Origin: Longilinea sp964536805
Lineage (GTDB): Bacteria > Chloroflexota > Anaerolineae > Anaerolineales > Anaerolineaceae
NCBI GenBank assembly: GCA_964536805.1
Contig: CAZHYQ010000010.1
Span: 1-64,000 of the forward strand
Direction: 5' to 3'
Length of the DNA: 64,000 nt
This document shows positions 25,932 to 34,144 of this stretch, one piece after another. The number at the start of each line of letters is the position of its first letter. Position 1 is the stretch's first letter. The position numbers and the translations under genes were made by a program. The notes beneath the pieces are model-generated. The model was given only the letters and a program-made list of their open reading frames with translations. It searched no databases and had not been told where the DNA came from.

Positions 25932-25960
25932 TTGCATAAATCGATCATCTGTGCTAAAAT
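25932..25960 (+). promoter_or_regulatory. nrdR-nrdJ promoter
   Basis: TTGCAT (25932-25937), a 17-bp spacer and TAAAAT (25955-25960). Transcription would start near 25967, right at the candidate NrdR boxes. Confidence 0.65.
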
Positions 25961-25967
25961 CCTAATA

Positions 25968-26011
25968 GTAAATATACGGCCTCCTGATAACGTACCCCCA
26001 TATATGGGGGT
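25968..26011 (+). promoter_or_regulatory. Candidate pair of NrdR boxes
   Basis: The perfect 18-bp palindrome ACCCCCATATATGGGGGT (25994-26011) matches 8 of 10 core positions of the NrdR consensus CwATATaTwG. A weaker near-palindrome GTAAATATAC (25968-25977, 7 of 10) is centred 30 bp, three helical turns, upstream. Paired boxes about three turns apart are typical of NrdR-controlled promoters. They lie just after the -10. Confidence 0.6.
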
Positions 26012-26038
26012 TATTTTTCTAAACAAGGAGGCTTTTTT
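25979..26038 (+). terminator. Leader hairpin with T run upstream of nrdR (possible attenuator)
   Basis: GCCTCCT (25979-25985) pairs with AGGAGGC (26026-26032), enclosing the inner palindrome, and six T follow (26033-26038). This is the form of an intrinsic terminator inside the nrdR leader, 35 bp before the nrdR start. It may reduce or condition read-through, or simply be a weak terminator. Confidence 0.45.
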
Positions 26039-26072
26039 CATCCGGCAAACGCAAGATCAAGGAGGGGAAGGT

Positions 26073-26522
26073 ATGCGCTGCCCTTATTGCCAACATGAAG
26101 AATCAAAGGTGTTGGACACCACCCACGATGCCCGTGGCGGTGTCCGGCGACGGCGGGAATGCGAAAAGTGCCACCAGCGTTTCAGCACGTATGAGCGGCC
26201 CATTCTGGCGACGCCGCTGCTGGTGAAACGCGATGGTACGCGTGAGGAATTCGACCGTGAAAAACTGACTCGCGGCATTCGCATCGCCTGCGCCAAACGC
26301 CCGGTTTCGGCAGCTGAAATTGAACACTTGATCGGCGAAATCGAATCTTCATTGCAGCAGATGGGCCGTTCGGAGGTTCCCTCCCGCATCGTCGGAGATA
26401 TGGTCATTGCCGGATTGAAACAGCTCGATCACATTGCCTATATCCGTTACGCAATCGTATATTTACATCTCGATGATTTGCAAGCCATTCGGACCGAGAT
26501 CGATCGATTATTGGAAGGATGA
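26073..26522 (+). CDS. nrdR: NrdR, repressor of ribonucleotide reductase genes
   Basis: 149 residues from ATG 26073 with ribosome site AAGGAGGGG. An N-terminal zinc ribbon (CPYC at residues 3-6, CEKCHQRF further on), then an ATP-cone (PLLVKRDGTREEFDREKL and onwards to YAIVYLHLDDL). NrdR senses ATP/dATP through the cone and binds NrdR boxes at RNR promoters. It is followed after 10 bp by the RNR gene it should control. Longer in-frame starts run back through the palindromic leader and are rejected. Confidence 0.97.
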   Translation: MRCPYCQHEESKVLDTTHDARGGVRRRRECEKCHQRFSTYERPILATPLLVKRDGTREEFDREKLTRGIRIACAKRPVSAAEIEHLIGEIESSLQQMGRSEVPSRIVGDMVIAGLKQLDHIAYIRYAIVYLHLDDLQAIRTEIDRLLEG

Positions 26523-26532
26523 GGAGGATTTA

Positions 26533-29151
26533 ATGGCTAGTTCAACCCAAACAGTACACGGTATTTTGCCGACCCCGGCACTGCCCGATGACCTCCCTCC
26601 CTCAATACTGACTGAAAATGCCCGCCAGGTACTGGTCCGCCGCTATGTCCGCCGCGGCGCAGACGGCCAACCCGTCGAAACCGTCGAAGAGATGTTCTGG
26701 CGCGTGGCATATCACATTGCTGCCGTGGAGGAAACCTGGGATTCGGATGTAATGGGGCGTGCCCGGGAATTCTATCATTTGCTCTCCAGCAAGGCATTTT
26801 TCCCGAATTCCCCGACCTTTACCGGCGCCGGCACGCTTTTAGGGCAACTGGCCGCCTGTTTTGTGCTGCCCATTTCCGATGATATGGGGCGGGCATCCAG
26901 CGGCATATTCCAGACACTGCGCGATGCTGCGCTCATCCAACAAACCGGCGGCGGCAACGGTTTTTCGTTCTCGCGTCTGCGTCCCAAGGGCAGCCTGGTC
27001 AAATCCTCTGCCGGCCAGGCTACCGGCCCGGTCGGATTCCTGCGCGTTTATGACAACGCCTTCGGCGAAATCGCCCAGGGCGGCACCCGCCGCGGCGCGA
27101 ACATGGCCGTGTTGCGCGTCGATCATCCCGATGTGGAAGATTTTATTTCCTGTAAAACCAACGAGAATCAGATCACCAATTTCAACATCTCGGTTGGTAT
27201 TACCGATGCATTCATGCAGGCGGTCGAACAGGATGCGGATTGGGAACTGCGCTTCCCGGATGTCCGCGATGCGAAAAATAAAGGCTTTTCGGGCACCATC
27301 GAGCAGGCTGAAGCAGCCGGCATTCCGCTGGTCACCCATAAAACGGTGCGCGCGCGCGATCTGTTCGAGCAAATTGTCGCGCAGGCTCACCATAACGGCG
27401 AACCCGGCATGCTTTTCCTGGATGCTGCCAACCGCTCCAATCCGGTGCCGCACCTTTACCAGCTCGAAGCAACCAACCCATGCGGCGAGCAGTGGCTGGG
27501 CCCTTATGAGAACTGCTGCCTGGGTTCCGTTAACCTGGCGCAATCCATGGGTGCAGATGGCAGCGTGGATTGGGAGAAGCTGCGCCAGGATGTGGCGCTT
27601 TCCACCATTTTCCTGGACGATGTGGTGGACGCCAACCAGTACGTACCCGCCGTGCCTCAGCTCAAGGAAGCCGCTTTCCGCGCCCGCCGCATCGGCATGG
27701 GCATCATGGGCCTTGGCGACTTGATGTATCATGCCGGCATCCGCTACGGTTCGCCGGAAGGACAGGAATTCGCCTCGCAGGTGATGGAATTTGTCCGTTA
27801 CCACGCCATGAAAACCAGCATCGAACTGGCAGCCCAGCGCGGCGCTTTCCCCGCCATTCACGGCAGTATCTACGACCCCGAAGCGCTCACCTGGCAGCCC
27901 CCCACCCCGTTGGTAGCCCATCTTCATGATTGGGGCCGGCCGGAAGTAAACTGGGGAGAAATTGTGCAGGGCATCCGCCAGAACGGCATCCGGAATGCCG
28001 CCCAGACGACCATTGCCCCGACCGGCACCATCGCCACCGTTGCCGGATGCGAAGGCTACGGCTGCGAGCCCGTTTTTGCGCTGGCCTATATCCGCCACGT
28101 CAACGACAACGGAAAAGACCTTCAGCTCACCTATGCCAGCCCGCTTTTCGAACAGGCGCTCGAGCGCGCCGGCATCGATCCGGAATCCCGCGATGAAATC
28201 GTCGACCTGGTCATGCGCGAGGGTTCCTGCCAGCAAATCGATCTCATCCCTGAAACCTTGCGCCGCGTATTCGTCGTCTCTGCCGATATTTCGGCAGAAG
28301 AACATGTGCGCATGCAGGCTGCCTTGCAGGCGTTTGTCGATAACAGCCTTTCAAAGACGATCAATTTCCCGCCCGAAGCGACCGTGGAAGACGTAGCCAC
28401 TGCCTATCAACTGGCCTGGAAACTTGGCTGCAAGGGCATTACCGTCTATGTCACCGGTTCGCGCGAGAAAGTCGTCCTCGAGACGCATGCCACCGCCCAA
28501 ACCAAGCAGAAGGCTGAAACGCCTGATTCCTCACAACTTGCGCTCTCCAACAATCCGGCGGACCAGATGATCCTGTGGCGTGAAACCAAGAAGCCCCGTC
28601 CGCGCTATCTGCCAGGTTACACCTATTCGGTGGAAACCCCGCTTGGCAAAGCCTTCATGACCATCAATGAAAACGGCGGTTCACAGCCTTTTGAAGTGTT
28701 CATCAATACCTCCAAGGCGGGTTCCGATACAGCCGCTGTTTCCGAGGCCATTGGCCGCCTCATTTCCTACATTTTGCGCCTGGCCTCGCCCATCGAACCG
28801 ACCAAACGGCTGGAAGAAGTCATCCGGCAGCTTTCCGGCATTGGGGGCGGCCGCCCGCTCGGCTTCGGGCCGCACCGCGTTCGATCCTTCCCGGACGGCG
28901 TCTCGCAAGCCCTCGAGGAATATTTGCAGCAGCGCACTGAACGCCTGGAAAACGACCCGCCCGTGGATGAACAGGATGAGCCGCACAACCATAACGGCAA
29001 CGGCCGTCCCCACAGCGACGCTGAGGCTCCCCGACCGCTGGCCCAACCTATGCTGCAAATCGGCGACCTTTGCCCCGAGTGCGGCGAAGCCAGCTTCGTA
29101 AACGAGGAAGGCTGCCGTAAGTGCTATTCCTGCGGTTACAGCGAATGCTAA
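26533..29151 (+). CDS. nrdJ: Class II (adenosylcobalamin-dependent) ribonucleotide reductase
   Basis: 872 residues from ATG 26533 (GAGGAGG upstream). Seen: QTGGGNGFSFSRLRP, GGTRRGANMAVLRVDHPD, NPCGEQWLGPYENCCLGSVNL with the thiyl-radical Cys and Glu, TTIAPTGTIATVAGC, and a C-terminal tail with CPECG, CRKC and terminal CGYSEC, a Cys-rich redox end typical of NrdJ. It reduces ribonucleotides to deoxyribonucleotides with B12 and without oxygen. Regulated by the adjacent NrdR, as inferred from the boxes upstream. No nrdA/B or nrdD genes are seen in the window. Confidence 0.96.
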   Translation: MASSTQTVHGILPTPALPDDLPPSILTENARQVLVRRYVRRGADGQPVETVEEMFWRVAYHIAAVEETWDSDVMGRAREFYHLLSSKAFFPNSPTFTGAGTLLGQLAACFVLPISDDMGRASSGIFQTLRDAALIQQTGGGNGFSFSRLRPKGSLVKSSAGQATGPVGFLRVYDNAFGEIAQGGTRRGANMAVLRVDHPDVEDFISCKTNENQITNFNISVGITDAFMQAVEQDADWELRFPDVRDAKNKGFSGTIEQAEAAGIPLVTHKTVRARDLFEQIVAQAHHNGEPGMLFLDAANRSNPVPHLYQLEATNPCGEQWLGPYENCCLGSVNLAQSMGADGSVDWEKLRQDVALSTIFLDDVVDANQYVPAVPQLKEAAFRARRIGMGIMGLGDLMYHAGIRYGSPEGQEFASQVMEFVRYHAMKTSIELAAQRGAFPAIHGSIYDPEALTWQPPTPLVAHLHDWGRPEVNWGEIVQGIRQNGIRNAAQTTIAPTGTIATVAGCEGYGCEPVFALAYIRHVNDNGKDLQLTYASPLFEQALERAGIDPESRDEIVDLVMREGSCQQIDLIPETLRRVFVVSADISAEEHVRMQAALQAFVDNSLSKTINFPPEATVEDVATAYQLAWKLGCKGITVYVTGSREKVVLETHATAQTKQKAETPDSSQLALSNNPADQMILWRETKKPRPRYLPGYTYSVETPLGKAFMTINENGGSQPFEVFINTSKAGSDTAAVSEAIGRLISYILRLASPIEPTKRLEEVIRQLSGIGGGRPLGFGPHRVRSFPDGVSQALEEYLQQRTERLENDPPVDEQDEPHNHNGNGRPHSDAEAPRPLAQPMLQIGDLCPECGEASFVNEEGCRKCYSCGYSEC

Positions 29152-29185
29152 AAACGAACCGCCGAATTTAAATGACATGTAATCA

Positions 29186-29222
29186 AAGCCTCAGAAGAAC
29201 ACTCGTTTTCTGAGGCTTCTTG
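29186..29222 (+). terminator. Terminator after nrdJ
   Basis: A perfect 11-bp stem (AAGCCTCAGAA, 29186-29196, with complement 29208-29218), an 11-nt loop, and a short T-containing tail. Confidence 0.65.
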
Positions 29223-29300
29223 TAGAATATGATTAGTGCCTCTCAGGAGGTTCATGAATCTCCTGGTTACATCCGGAATTCAACTTTAACGGAGAAACAA

Positions 29301-30779
29301 ATGGCTGACGAAACAAAACCCGCAGAAACGAAAGACGAAAAGAAAGAAAAACCGGAAATCAAGGATCAGATCGTCGTCACCCAACACAAGATCACCCTCG
29401 GCGGCGAGGAACTGCAATACACCGTCACCACCGGGACGATCGTCCTCAAGGATGAAACCGACCGCGAGAAGGATTATGAGGGTGAAACGCCCAAAGCCCA
29501 GTTCTTCTTCGTGGCGTATACCAAAAACGCTGTGGAAGACCCCGCATCGCGCCCCCTGACCTTCTCCTTTAACGGCGGCCCAGGTTCGTCCTCGGTCTGG
29601 CTGCACCTCGGGCTGCTTGGTCCGCGGCGCGTGGTCATGACCGATGAGGGCGGTCTGCCGAAACCGCCTTTCCAATTGAAAGATAATGAATACTCCCTGC
29701 TGGACAAGACTGACCTGGTTTTCATCGATCCGGTTGGCACCGGCTACAGCCGCCCGGCGGACGGTGAAAAAGCCAATCAATTTCACGGCTTGAAAAAGGA
29801 TATCGAAAGCGTTGGCGACTTTATTCGCCTTTACACCACCCGTTACAACCGTTGGCTCTCGCCCAAATTCTTGATCGGCGAAAGCTACGGCACCACCCGC
29901 GCCAGCGGCCTTTCCGGTTACCTGCAGGAACGTCACGGCATGTACATGAACGGCATCTTGCTGGTTTCGACAGTGCTGGACTTTGGAACCATCGATTTCA
30001 CACCCGGGAATGAACTGCCGTATGTGCTGTTCCTGCCAACCTATGCTGCCACAGCCTGGTATCACGACACGCTGAGGATTCATCAACCACTGCAGACGCT
30101 GCTTGCCGAAGTGCAGGATTTCGCGATCAACGAATATGCCCCGGCTTTGTTAAAGGGAGATCGCCTGCCCATCGCCGAGCGCAATGCCGTTATCAAAAAG
30201 CTGAGCCGGTATACCGGGCTCTCCACCGCTTACCTGGAGCAGTCCAACCTGCGCGTGCCCGACTTCCGCTTCTTCAAGGAACTCTTGCGCGGCCGCGGCC
30301 GAACGGTCGGACGGCTCGACAGCCGCTTCCTGGGGATCGACAAGGATACGCTCGGCGAAGGCACCTTCAACGACCCGTCCTTCACCAACATCATTGGCCC
30401 CTATACGGCCGGTTTTTATGATTACATCCGTCGGGAGCTCAATTTCGAAAAAGACATCCCCTATGAAATCATTACCGGCAAAGTGCAGCCCTGGTCGTAC
30501 GCAGAATACGAAAACCAGCACGTCTACGTCGGTGAAACACTGCGGCATGCCATGACAATCAATCCGCACCTGAAGGTCTTCATCGCCAATGGCTACTACG
30601 ACCTGGCCACGCCGTATTTCGCCACCGAATATGTTTTCAGCCACCTCAATCTCGATGAAAGCCTGCGCGGCAATTTAAGCATGGCCTACTACGAAGCCGG
30701 ACACATGATGTACATCCACCTGCCTGCGCTCGAACAGATGAAAATGGACCTGGCGGAGTTCATCGAGAAATCCAAATAG
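29301..30779 (+). CDS. S10-family serine carboxypeptidase-like protein
   Basis: 492 residues, no signal peptide, and a Lys/Glu-rich N-terminus. Serine carboxypeptidase motifs: FNGGPGSSSVWLHLG (oxyanion region), IGESYGTTRA (catalytic Ser), ANGYYDLATP (Asp) and YEAGHMMYIH (His). The triad is complete, so it should be active. S10 enzymes release C-terminal amino acids at acid pH; many bacterial members have no known substrate. The start at 29301 has GGAG upstream; the longer frame reads across the preceding terminator. Confidence 0.93.
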   Translation: MADETKPAETKDEKKEKPEIKDQIVVTQHKITLGGEELQYTVTTGTIVLKDETDREKDYEGETPKAQFFFVAYTKNAVEDPASRPLTFSFNGGPGSSSVWLHLGLLGPRRVVMTDEGGLPKPPFQLKDNEYSLLDKTDLVFIDPVGTGYSRPADGEKANQFHGLKKDIESVGDFIRLYTTRYNRWLSPKFLIGESYGTTRASGLSGYLQERHGMYMNGILLVSTVLDFGTIDFTPGNELPYVLFLPTYAATAWYHDTLRIHQPLQTLLAEVQDFAINEYAPALLKGDRLPIAERNAVIKKLSRYTGLSTAYLEQSNLRVPDFRFFKELLRGRGRTVGRLDSRFLGIDKDTLGEGTFNDPSFTNIIGPYTAGFYDYIRRELNFEKDIPYEIITGKVQPWSYAEYENQHVYVGETLRHAMTINPHLKVFIANGYYDLATPYFATEYVFSHLNLDESLRGNLSMAYYEAGHMMYIHLPALEQMKMDLAEFIEKSK

Positions 30780-30827
30780 GCAAAGTCATCAGCAGGTCCA
30801 GAAAACAAATCGCACTTTCTTAATCAA

Positions 30828-30866
30828 AAACAGGCCATCCCTATTGCGGGTGGCCTGTTTATCGTT
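30828..30866. terminator. Bidirectional terminator
   Basis: Stem CAGGCCA...TGGCCTG, with an inner CCC/GGG pairing, flanked by A and T runs. It sits between the convergent S10 peptidase gene and the lipoprotein gene; the minus-strand T run (TTTTTG) is the better one. Confidence 0.75.
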
Positions 30867-30875
30867 AACCTTGAA

Positions 30876-31583
30876 TTACTTCAAGTAGGAAAACGACTTC
30901 AGCACGATGTCAATCAGCGCTTCACGGTCCGGCCGTGCCATCGGATACGTCTCGACGTTGGGCTCGAAGCGCAGCGTAATTACCTCGCCGCCGTGAACCA
31001 TCAGGTAATCGATCGATCCTGGTTCGCCAGGAACCGGCTCCAGGCTGCCTGCCGGCTCGCCGCCGATTTGCAGATCGTTTTGTTGGATCGCCACCGATGA
31101 AGAAGACTGGCCGTATTTTGCCAGGTAGCCCTCAATGACGCTTTTCAAATCCTGCCCATCGGCCAGAGGCGAGGAAAAAATGGTCAGGCGGGCGTGCAAA
31201 GGTTGCGCAGCCTGATCAAGGGCAGGACCAAGCAAGGTGGGGTATCCTTCGCCGCTGGTATCCAACGAGAAATTCGCCGGGTAGGCAAAACAGAAGCGGC
31301 CGTCCGCGTCGCTGTAAGTCACCATGCCATCCACCTTGCAAGCCGCCGGCAGGTTGTCGGAAGCGCCAGGCGCCGGATAGCCCGGCTGCGCCGCGGCTTC
31401 AACCGGAGCTGGATAACCAGACTGGGCAGGTTCGGCGCCTGGCGCCGGATATTTACCGTTGATGGCTGGTAAGTTAATTGAGGAACCCGTTGGTTCCACC
31501 GGTGCCAGGGTCGGGGTTGCCGGTGAACACGCCGCCAATAAAAAAACAATTACAGCAATAAGAATCAAATGACACAACTTCAT
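30876..31583 (-). CDS. Lipoprotein with YPAP repeats
   Basis: 235 residues. Lipoprotein signal MKLCHLILIAVIVFLLAAC with lipobox LAAC. The first in-frame ATG lies only 2 bp after GGAGG, so the second (31583) is preferred. A linker carries three repeats of a YPAPG/V type (KYPAPGAEP, GYPAPVEAA, GYPAPGASD). The C-terminal domain (about residues 80-235) contains FCFAYPANFSLDTSGEGYP and LRFEPNVETYP, a mixed alpha/beta form like other lipid-anchored Anaerolineae proteins. No function assigned. Divergent from the kinase gene. Confidence 0.85.
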   Translation of the reverse strand: MKLCHLILIAVIVFLLAACSPATPTLAPVEPTGSSINLPAINGKYPAPGAEPAQSGYPAPVEAAAQPGYPAPGASDNLPAACKVDGMVTYSDADGRFCFAYPANFSLDTSGEGYPTLLGPALDQAAQPLHARLTIFSSPLADGQDLKSVIEGYLAKYGQSSSSVAIQQNDLQIGGEPAGSLEPVPGEPGSIDYLMVHGGEVITLRFEPNVETYPMARPDREALIDIVLKSFSYLK

Positions 31584-31692
31584 CATTACCTCCGTGGTGG
31601 AAACTTGGTTAATTGTACCGCGTAAAATGGATCTGGTTGAGAATGGAATTGGCTATAATAAGGGAACAATTCTCTTAAGAGGTTATCAATCC

Positions 31693-32328
31693 ATGGCAAA
31701 ACGGCTTATTCTGGTGGCAGGAAATATTGGCGCTGGCAAAACGTCCCTTACTGAACGCATCGGCGAACGGCTTGGCTGGTGTACGGCATTTGAATCAGTC
31801 AACGATAATCCCTATCTACCCGATTTTTATGCCAGCATGCAGAGCTGGTCATTTCATCTGCAAATTTATTTCCTCTACAAACGCGCTGAACAGCACGTGG
31901 ATTTGTGGAACGATCCCCGTTCCGCCATTATCGACCGGTCGATCTACGAAGATGCATATATTTTTGCGCGCGCGCTTCATCACATGGGAAACCTGTCAGA
32001 ACGCGATTATGTCACCTACCGCGGCTTATTTGACCTTGTTGTCAAGAATCTGCCCTCTCCGGCCCTGCTGGTGTACCTGAAAGCCCCCGTACCGGTTTTA
32101 ATGGACCGAATTCACCGGCGCGGCCGTTCGATGGAAAGCAGCATCAGCGAGGACTATCTGACCCTGCTGGATTCTTTCTATGAAGACTGGATTCGCAGTT
32201 TCGACCTCTGCCCTGTATTGACCCTGCGCTCGGACGACCTCGACTTTGTTCACCAGCCCAAGCATCTCGATACAGTCGTCAGCCGCATCAATGAAAAACT
32301 GACTGGAAAAGAAGAGCTGGTTTTTTAG
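31693..32328 (+). CDS. Deoxynucleoside kinase family protein
   Basis: 211 residues. P-loop VAGNIGAGKTSLTERI at the N-terminus, DRSIYEDAYIFARAL (the DRS motif that holds substrate), and the lid RRGRSMESSISEDYLTLLD. These define the dNK/dCK/dGK family, which phosphorylates deoxynucleosides for salvage. Specificity for dA, dG or dC cannot be read from sequence alone. The start at 31693 gives the conserved N-terminus; AAGAGG lies about 9 bp upstream and a TATAAT at 31654-31659 may be its -10. Confidence 0.93.
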   Translation: MAKRLILVAGNIGAGKTSLTERIGERLGWCTAFESVNDNPYLPDFYASMQSWSFHLQIYFLYKRAEQHVDLWNDPRSAIIDRSIYEDAYIFARALHHMGNLSERDYVTYRGLFDLVVKNLPSPALLVYLKAPVPVLMDRIHRRGRSMESSISEDYLTLLDSFYEDWIRSFDLCPVLTLRSDDLDFVHQPKHLDTVVSRINEKLTGKEELVF

Positions 32329-32336
32329 GAGCTTCG

Positions 32337-32795
32337 ATGCTAAACAGTCCTGAATTCCTCCAATTTCTGCTGCTGGCCAAGAAATCCACCTATGCAAGCG
32401 GCGCGGGTTCCAGCGGTTCGAGCCGTCCCGCTTCGTCGGACCTCAAGTTCGCGCAGGGCGATTTTCTCTATTTCGACACCTACCTGGGCAGCCGCGATTT
32501 TATCGGCGAGGAAGCCGTCTGGTTTCGCGGTCAACCAATTTGGGGTATGAACTACCACGGTGTCATGCTGGTGGAGACTGCCCCGCAAGGATTCGTCGAA
32601 ATTTTGCATGCCGCCTTGAGCAAAGTACCCGCCGATGCGCCCTACCGCGGTCCGGCTGAACTGACCCTGGGTGATTTCCGCTTTACCTGCCAGTGGCAGG
32701 GAGGCATTGACCGTTTCCAGGGCAGCGAACGGATCGATCATTCCGGCCAGCCCATTTACGACCTTGTTTTTCACGGCGGACGGATTAATCCTTAA
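32337..32795 (+). CDS. DUF5680 protein
   Basis: 152 residues. The sequence FLLLAKKSTYASGAG, then DLKFAQGDFLYFDTYLGSRDFIGEEAVWF and PIWGMNYHGVML matches the pattern remembered for DUF5680. This small domain of unknown function also occurs at the end of some helix-turn-helix regulators; here it stands alone. It starts 8 bp after the kinase stop and is probably co-transcribed. Confidence 0.8.
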   Translation: MLNSPEFLQFLLLAKKSTYASGAGSSGSSRPASSDLKFAQGDFLYFDTYLGSRDFIGEEAVWFRGQPIWGMNYHGVMLVETAPQGFVEILHAALSKVPADAPYRGPAELTLGDFRFTCQWQGGIDRFQGSERIDHSGQPIYDLVFHGGRINP

Positions 32796-32962
32796 TCACC
32801 GCTTTTGCATGTCCGCTTTGCAGCAGACCGCTTAATTTGCCTGGTTCTTACTGGGTTATTCGTCATTTGTGATCCATGAATTGCTTTCGGGTAATTGGCG
32901 GCTTTCAAATTATGCCGGTCTGGAATTGTATAATTAATCCAACAAGCTGATATTTTTGATAA

Positions 32963-32990
32963 TGCAACCAAACAGACTTCTTTGCGTATA
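32963..32990 (+). promoter_or_regulatory. Candidate ECF-type promoter
   Basis: GCAACC (32964-32969) and CGTATA (32985-32990), with 16 bp between GCAAC and CGTATA. This is close to the GGAACY-N16/17-CGTMTA form used by many ECF sigma factors, and lies about 30 bp before the ECF sigma gene. Suggests autoregulation. Confidence 0.5.
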
Positions 32991-33021
32991 TTAGGTAGAT
33001 CAACCGGTCATAGGAGCATGG

Positions 33022-33615
33022 GTGAGCAATCCAGAAACGGAGTGGCTGCAACGTTCGCTCCAGGGTGACGAAGACGCCTTCGCCTGCCTGGTGGAACGCT
33101 ATCAGAATCCCGTGTTCAACCTGTGCTTCCGCATGCTGGGTGACGAATTTGAAGCGGAAGATGCCGCGCAGGAAACGTTCTGGCGGGCTTACCAGCATAT
33201 TCAACGCTATGATCCGCAGCGCTCCTTCATTACCTGGCTGCTTTCCATTGCAGCCCATTATTGCATTGATCAGCAGCGCAAACGGCGCATGCCCATCCTG
33301 GCCATCGATGATTTGCTGGAAGAGACCCTGCCTGACCAGGCTCCTGATCCAGAAAGAATGACCAGCCAGACGGAAGAACAGAAAGCCATCAGGAAGTTAT
33401 TGGAAACATTGAACGCCCAGGATAAAGCAGCCATCATTTTGCGCTATTGGTATGACTTCTCTGAAGAAGAAATCGCCCACGCACTCAACCTGAGTGCCGG
33501 GGCTGTTAAAAGCCGCTTATTCCGCAGCCGGCAGGCTTTGGCCCGTCAGTGGCAAACGGATGTGGCCAAAGGAACCGGCAAAGAAAGGAAACAGGATGAA
33601 TCACCAGCCTTTTAA
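33022..33615 (+). CDS. ECF-subfamily RNA polymerase sigma factor
   Basis: 197 residues, GTG start with AGGAG 5 bp upstream. Region 2: VERYQNPVFNLCFRMLG, EDAAQETFWRAYQHI and SFITWLLSIAAHYCIDQQRKRR. Region 4: LNAQDKAAIILRYWYDFSEEEIAHALNL and VKSRLFRSRQALARQ. It has only sigma domains 2 and 4, as ECF factors do. The next gene is its probable anti-sigma factor, overlapping by 20 bp. Confidence 0.96.
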   Translation: MSNPETEWLQRSLQGDEDAFACLVERYQNPVFNLCFRMLGDEFEAEDAAQETFWRAYQHIQRYDPQRSFITWLLSIAAHYCIDQQRKRRMPILAIDDLLEETLPDQAPDPERMTSQTEEQKAIRKLLETLNAQDKAAIILRYWYDFSEEEIAHALNLSAGAVKSRLFRSRQALARQWQTDVAKGTGKERKQDESPAF

Positions 33616-34144
33616 TTCCTGGTTGTATGAAGAAAATGAACTTGATCCTGTTCAGCTCGAAGAGTTGAAGCAGCACTTGCAGGGCTGCCCTGAGTGCTCG
33701 CAGGAGCGTGAAGCCTGGTTGAACGTCAAACACGTGCTTACATCCAGCGAAACCATTCAGCCGCGCCCCGAGTTTGCCACACGCTGGCAGGCCAGCCTGA
33801 CAGAACGCCGCGCCCGCCAGCAACGCCGCCAGGTACGAATAACCATTCTATCCCTGGCAGGGGCAGCCTTATTGGTCCTGTTGAGCCTGGTCATCTATTT
33901 CTTTTCAACCTCATCGATTGCCGAGCTGTTTGCCAGCGTGATCGGAACATCCACGCAAGTCGCAGTGGGTTTGTTGAATATTGGCGAATTTACCGAATCG
34001 TTGTTGCGTTTTTTACCTCCCGCGCTGTCCACCGGACTCTGGCTTCTTTTGGCTGGCTGGATTTGCCTCCTGAGCCTTGCGTGGGTGCTTTCTGTCTGGC
34101 GCGTTTCACATAAAGGAGTTGCCGCACATGAAGAAATTAATTAA
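33596..34144 (+). CDS. Membrane anti-sigma factor with ZAS zinc motif
   Basis: 182 residues from ATG 33596. The N-terminal domain has the zinc anti-sigma motif H27-x3-C31-x2-C34. Two hydrophobic segments follow (about 81-105 and 140-172), enclosing a loop outside the cell. It should hold the ECF factor at the membrane until an envelope signal frees it. The gene overlaps the sigma gene by 20 bp and the bactofilin-like gene by 17 bp, so the three are translationally linked. Confidence 0.9.
   Translation: MNHQPFNSWLYEENELDPVQLEELKQHLQGCPECSQEREAWLNVKHVLTSSETIQPRPEFATRWQASLTERRARQQRRQVRITILSLAGAALLVLLSLVIYFFSTSSIAELFASVIGTSTQVAVGLLNIGEFTESLLRFLPPALSTGLWLLLAGWICLLSLAWVLSVWRVSHKGVAAHEEIN

Noticed and set aside
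26839..28305. 488-codon open frame antisense to nrdJ
   Set aside because: A shadow of the high-GC third positions of nrdJ; its protein has no recognisable family and no ribosome site.
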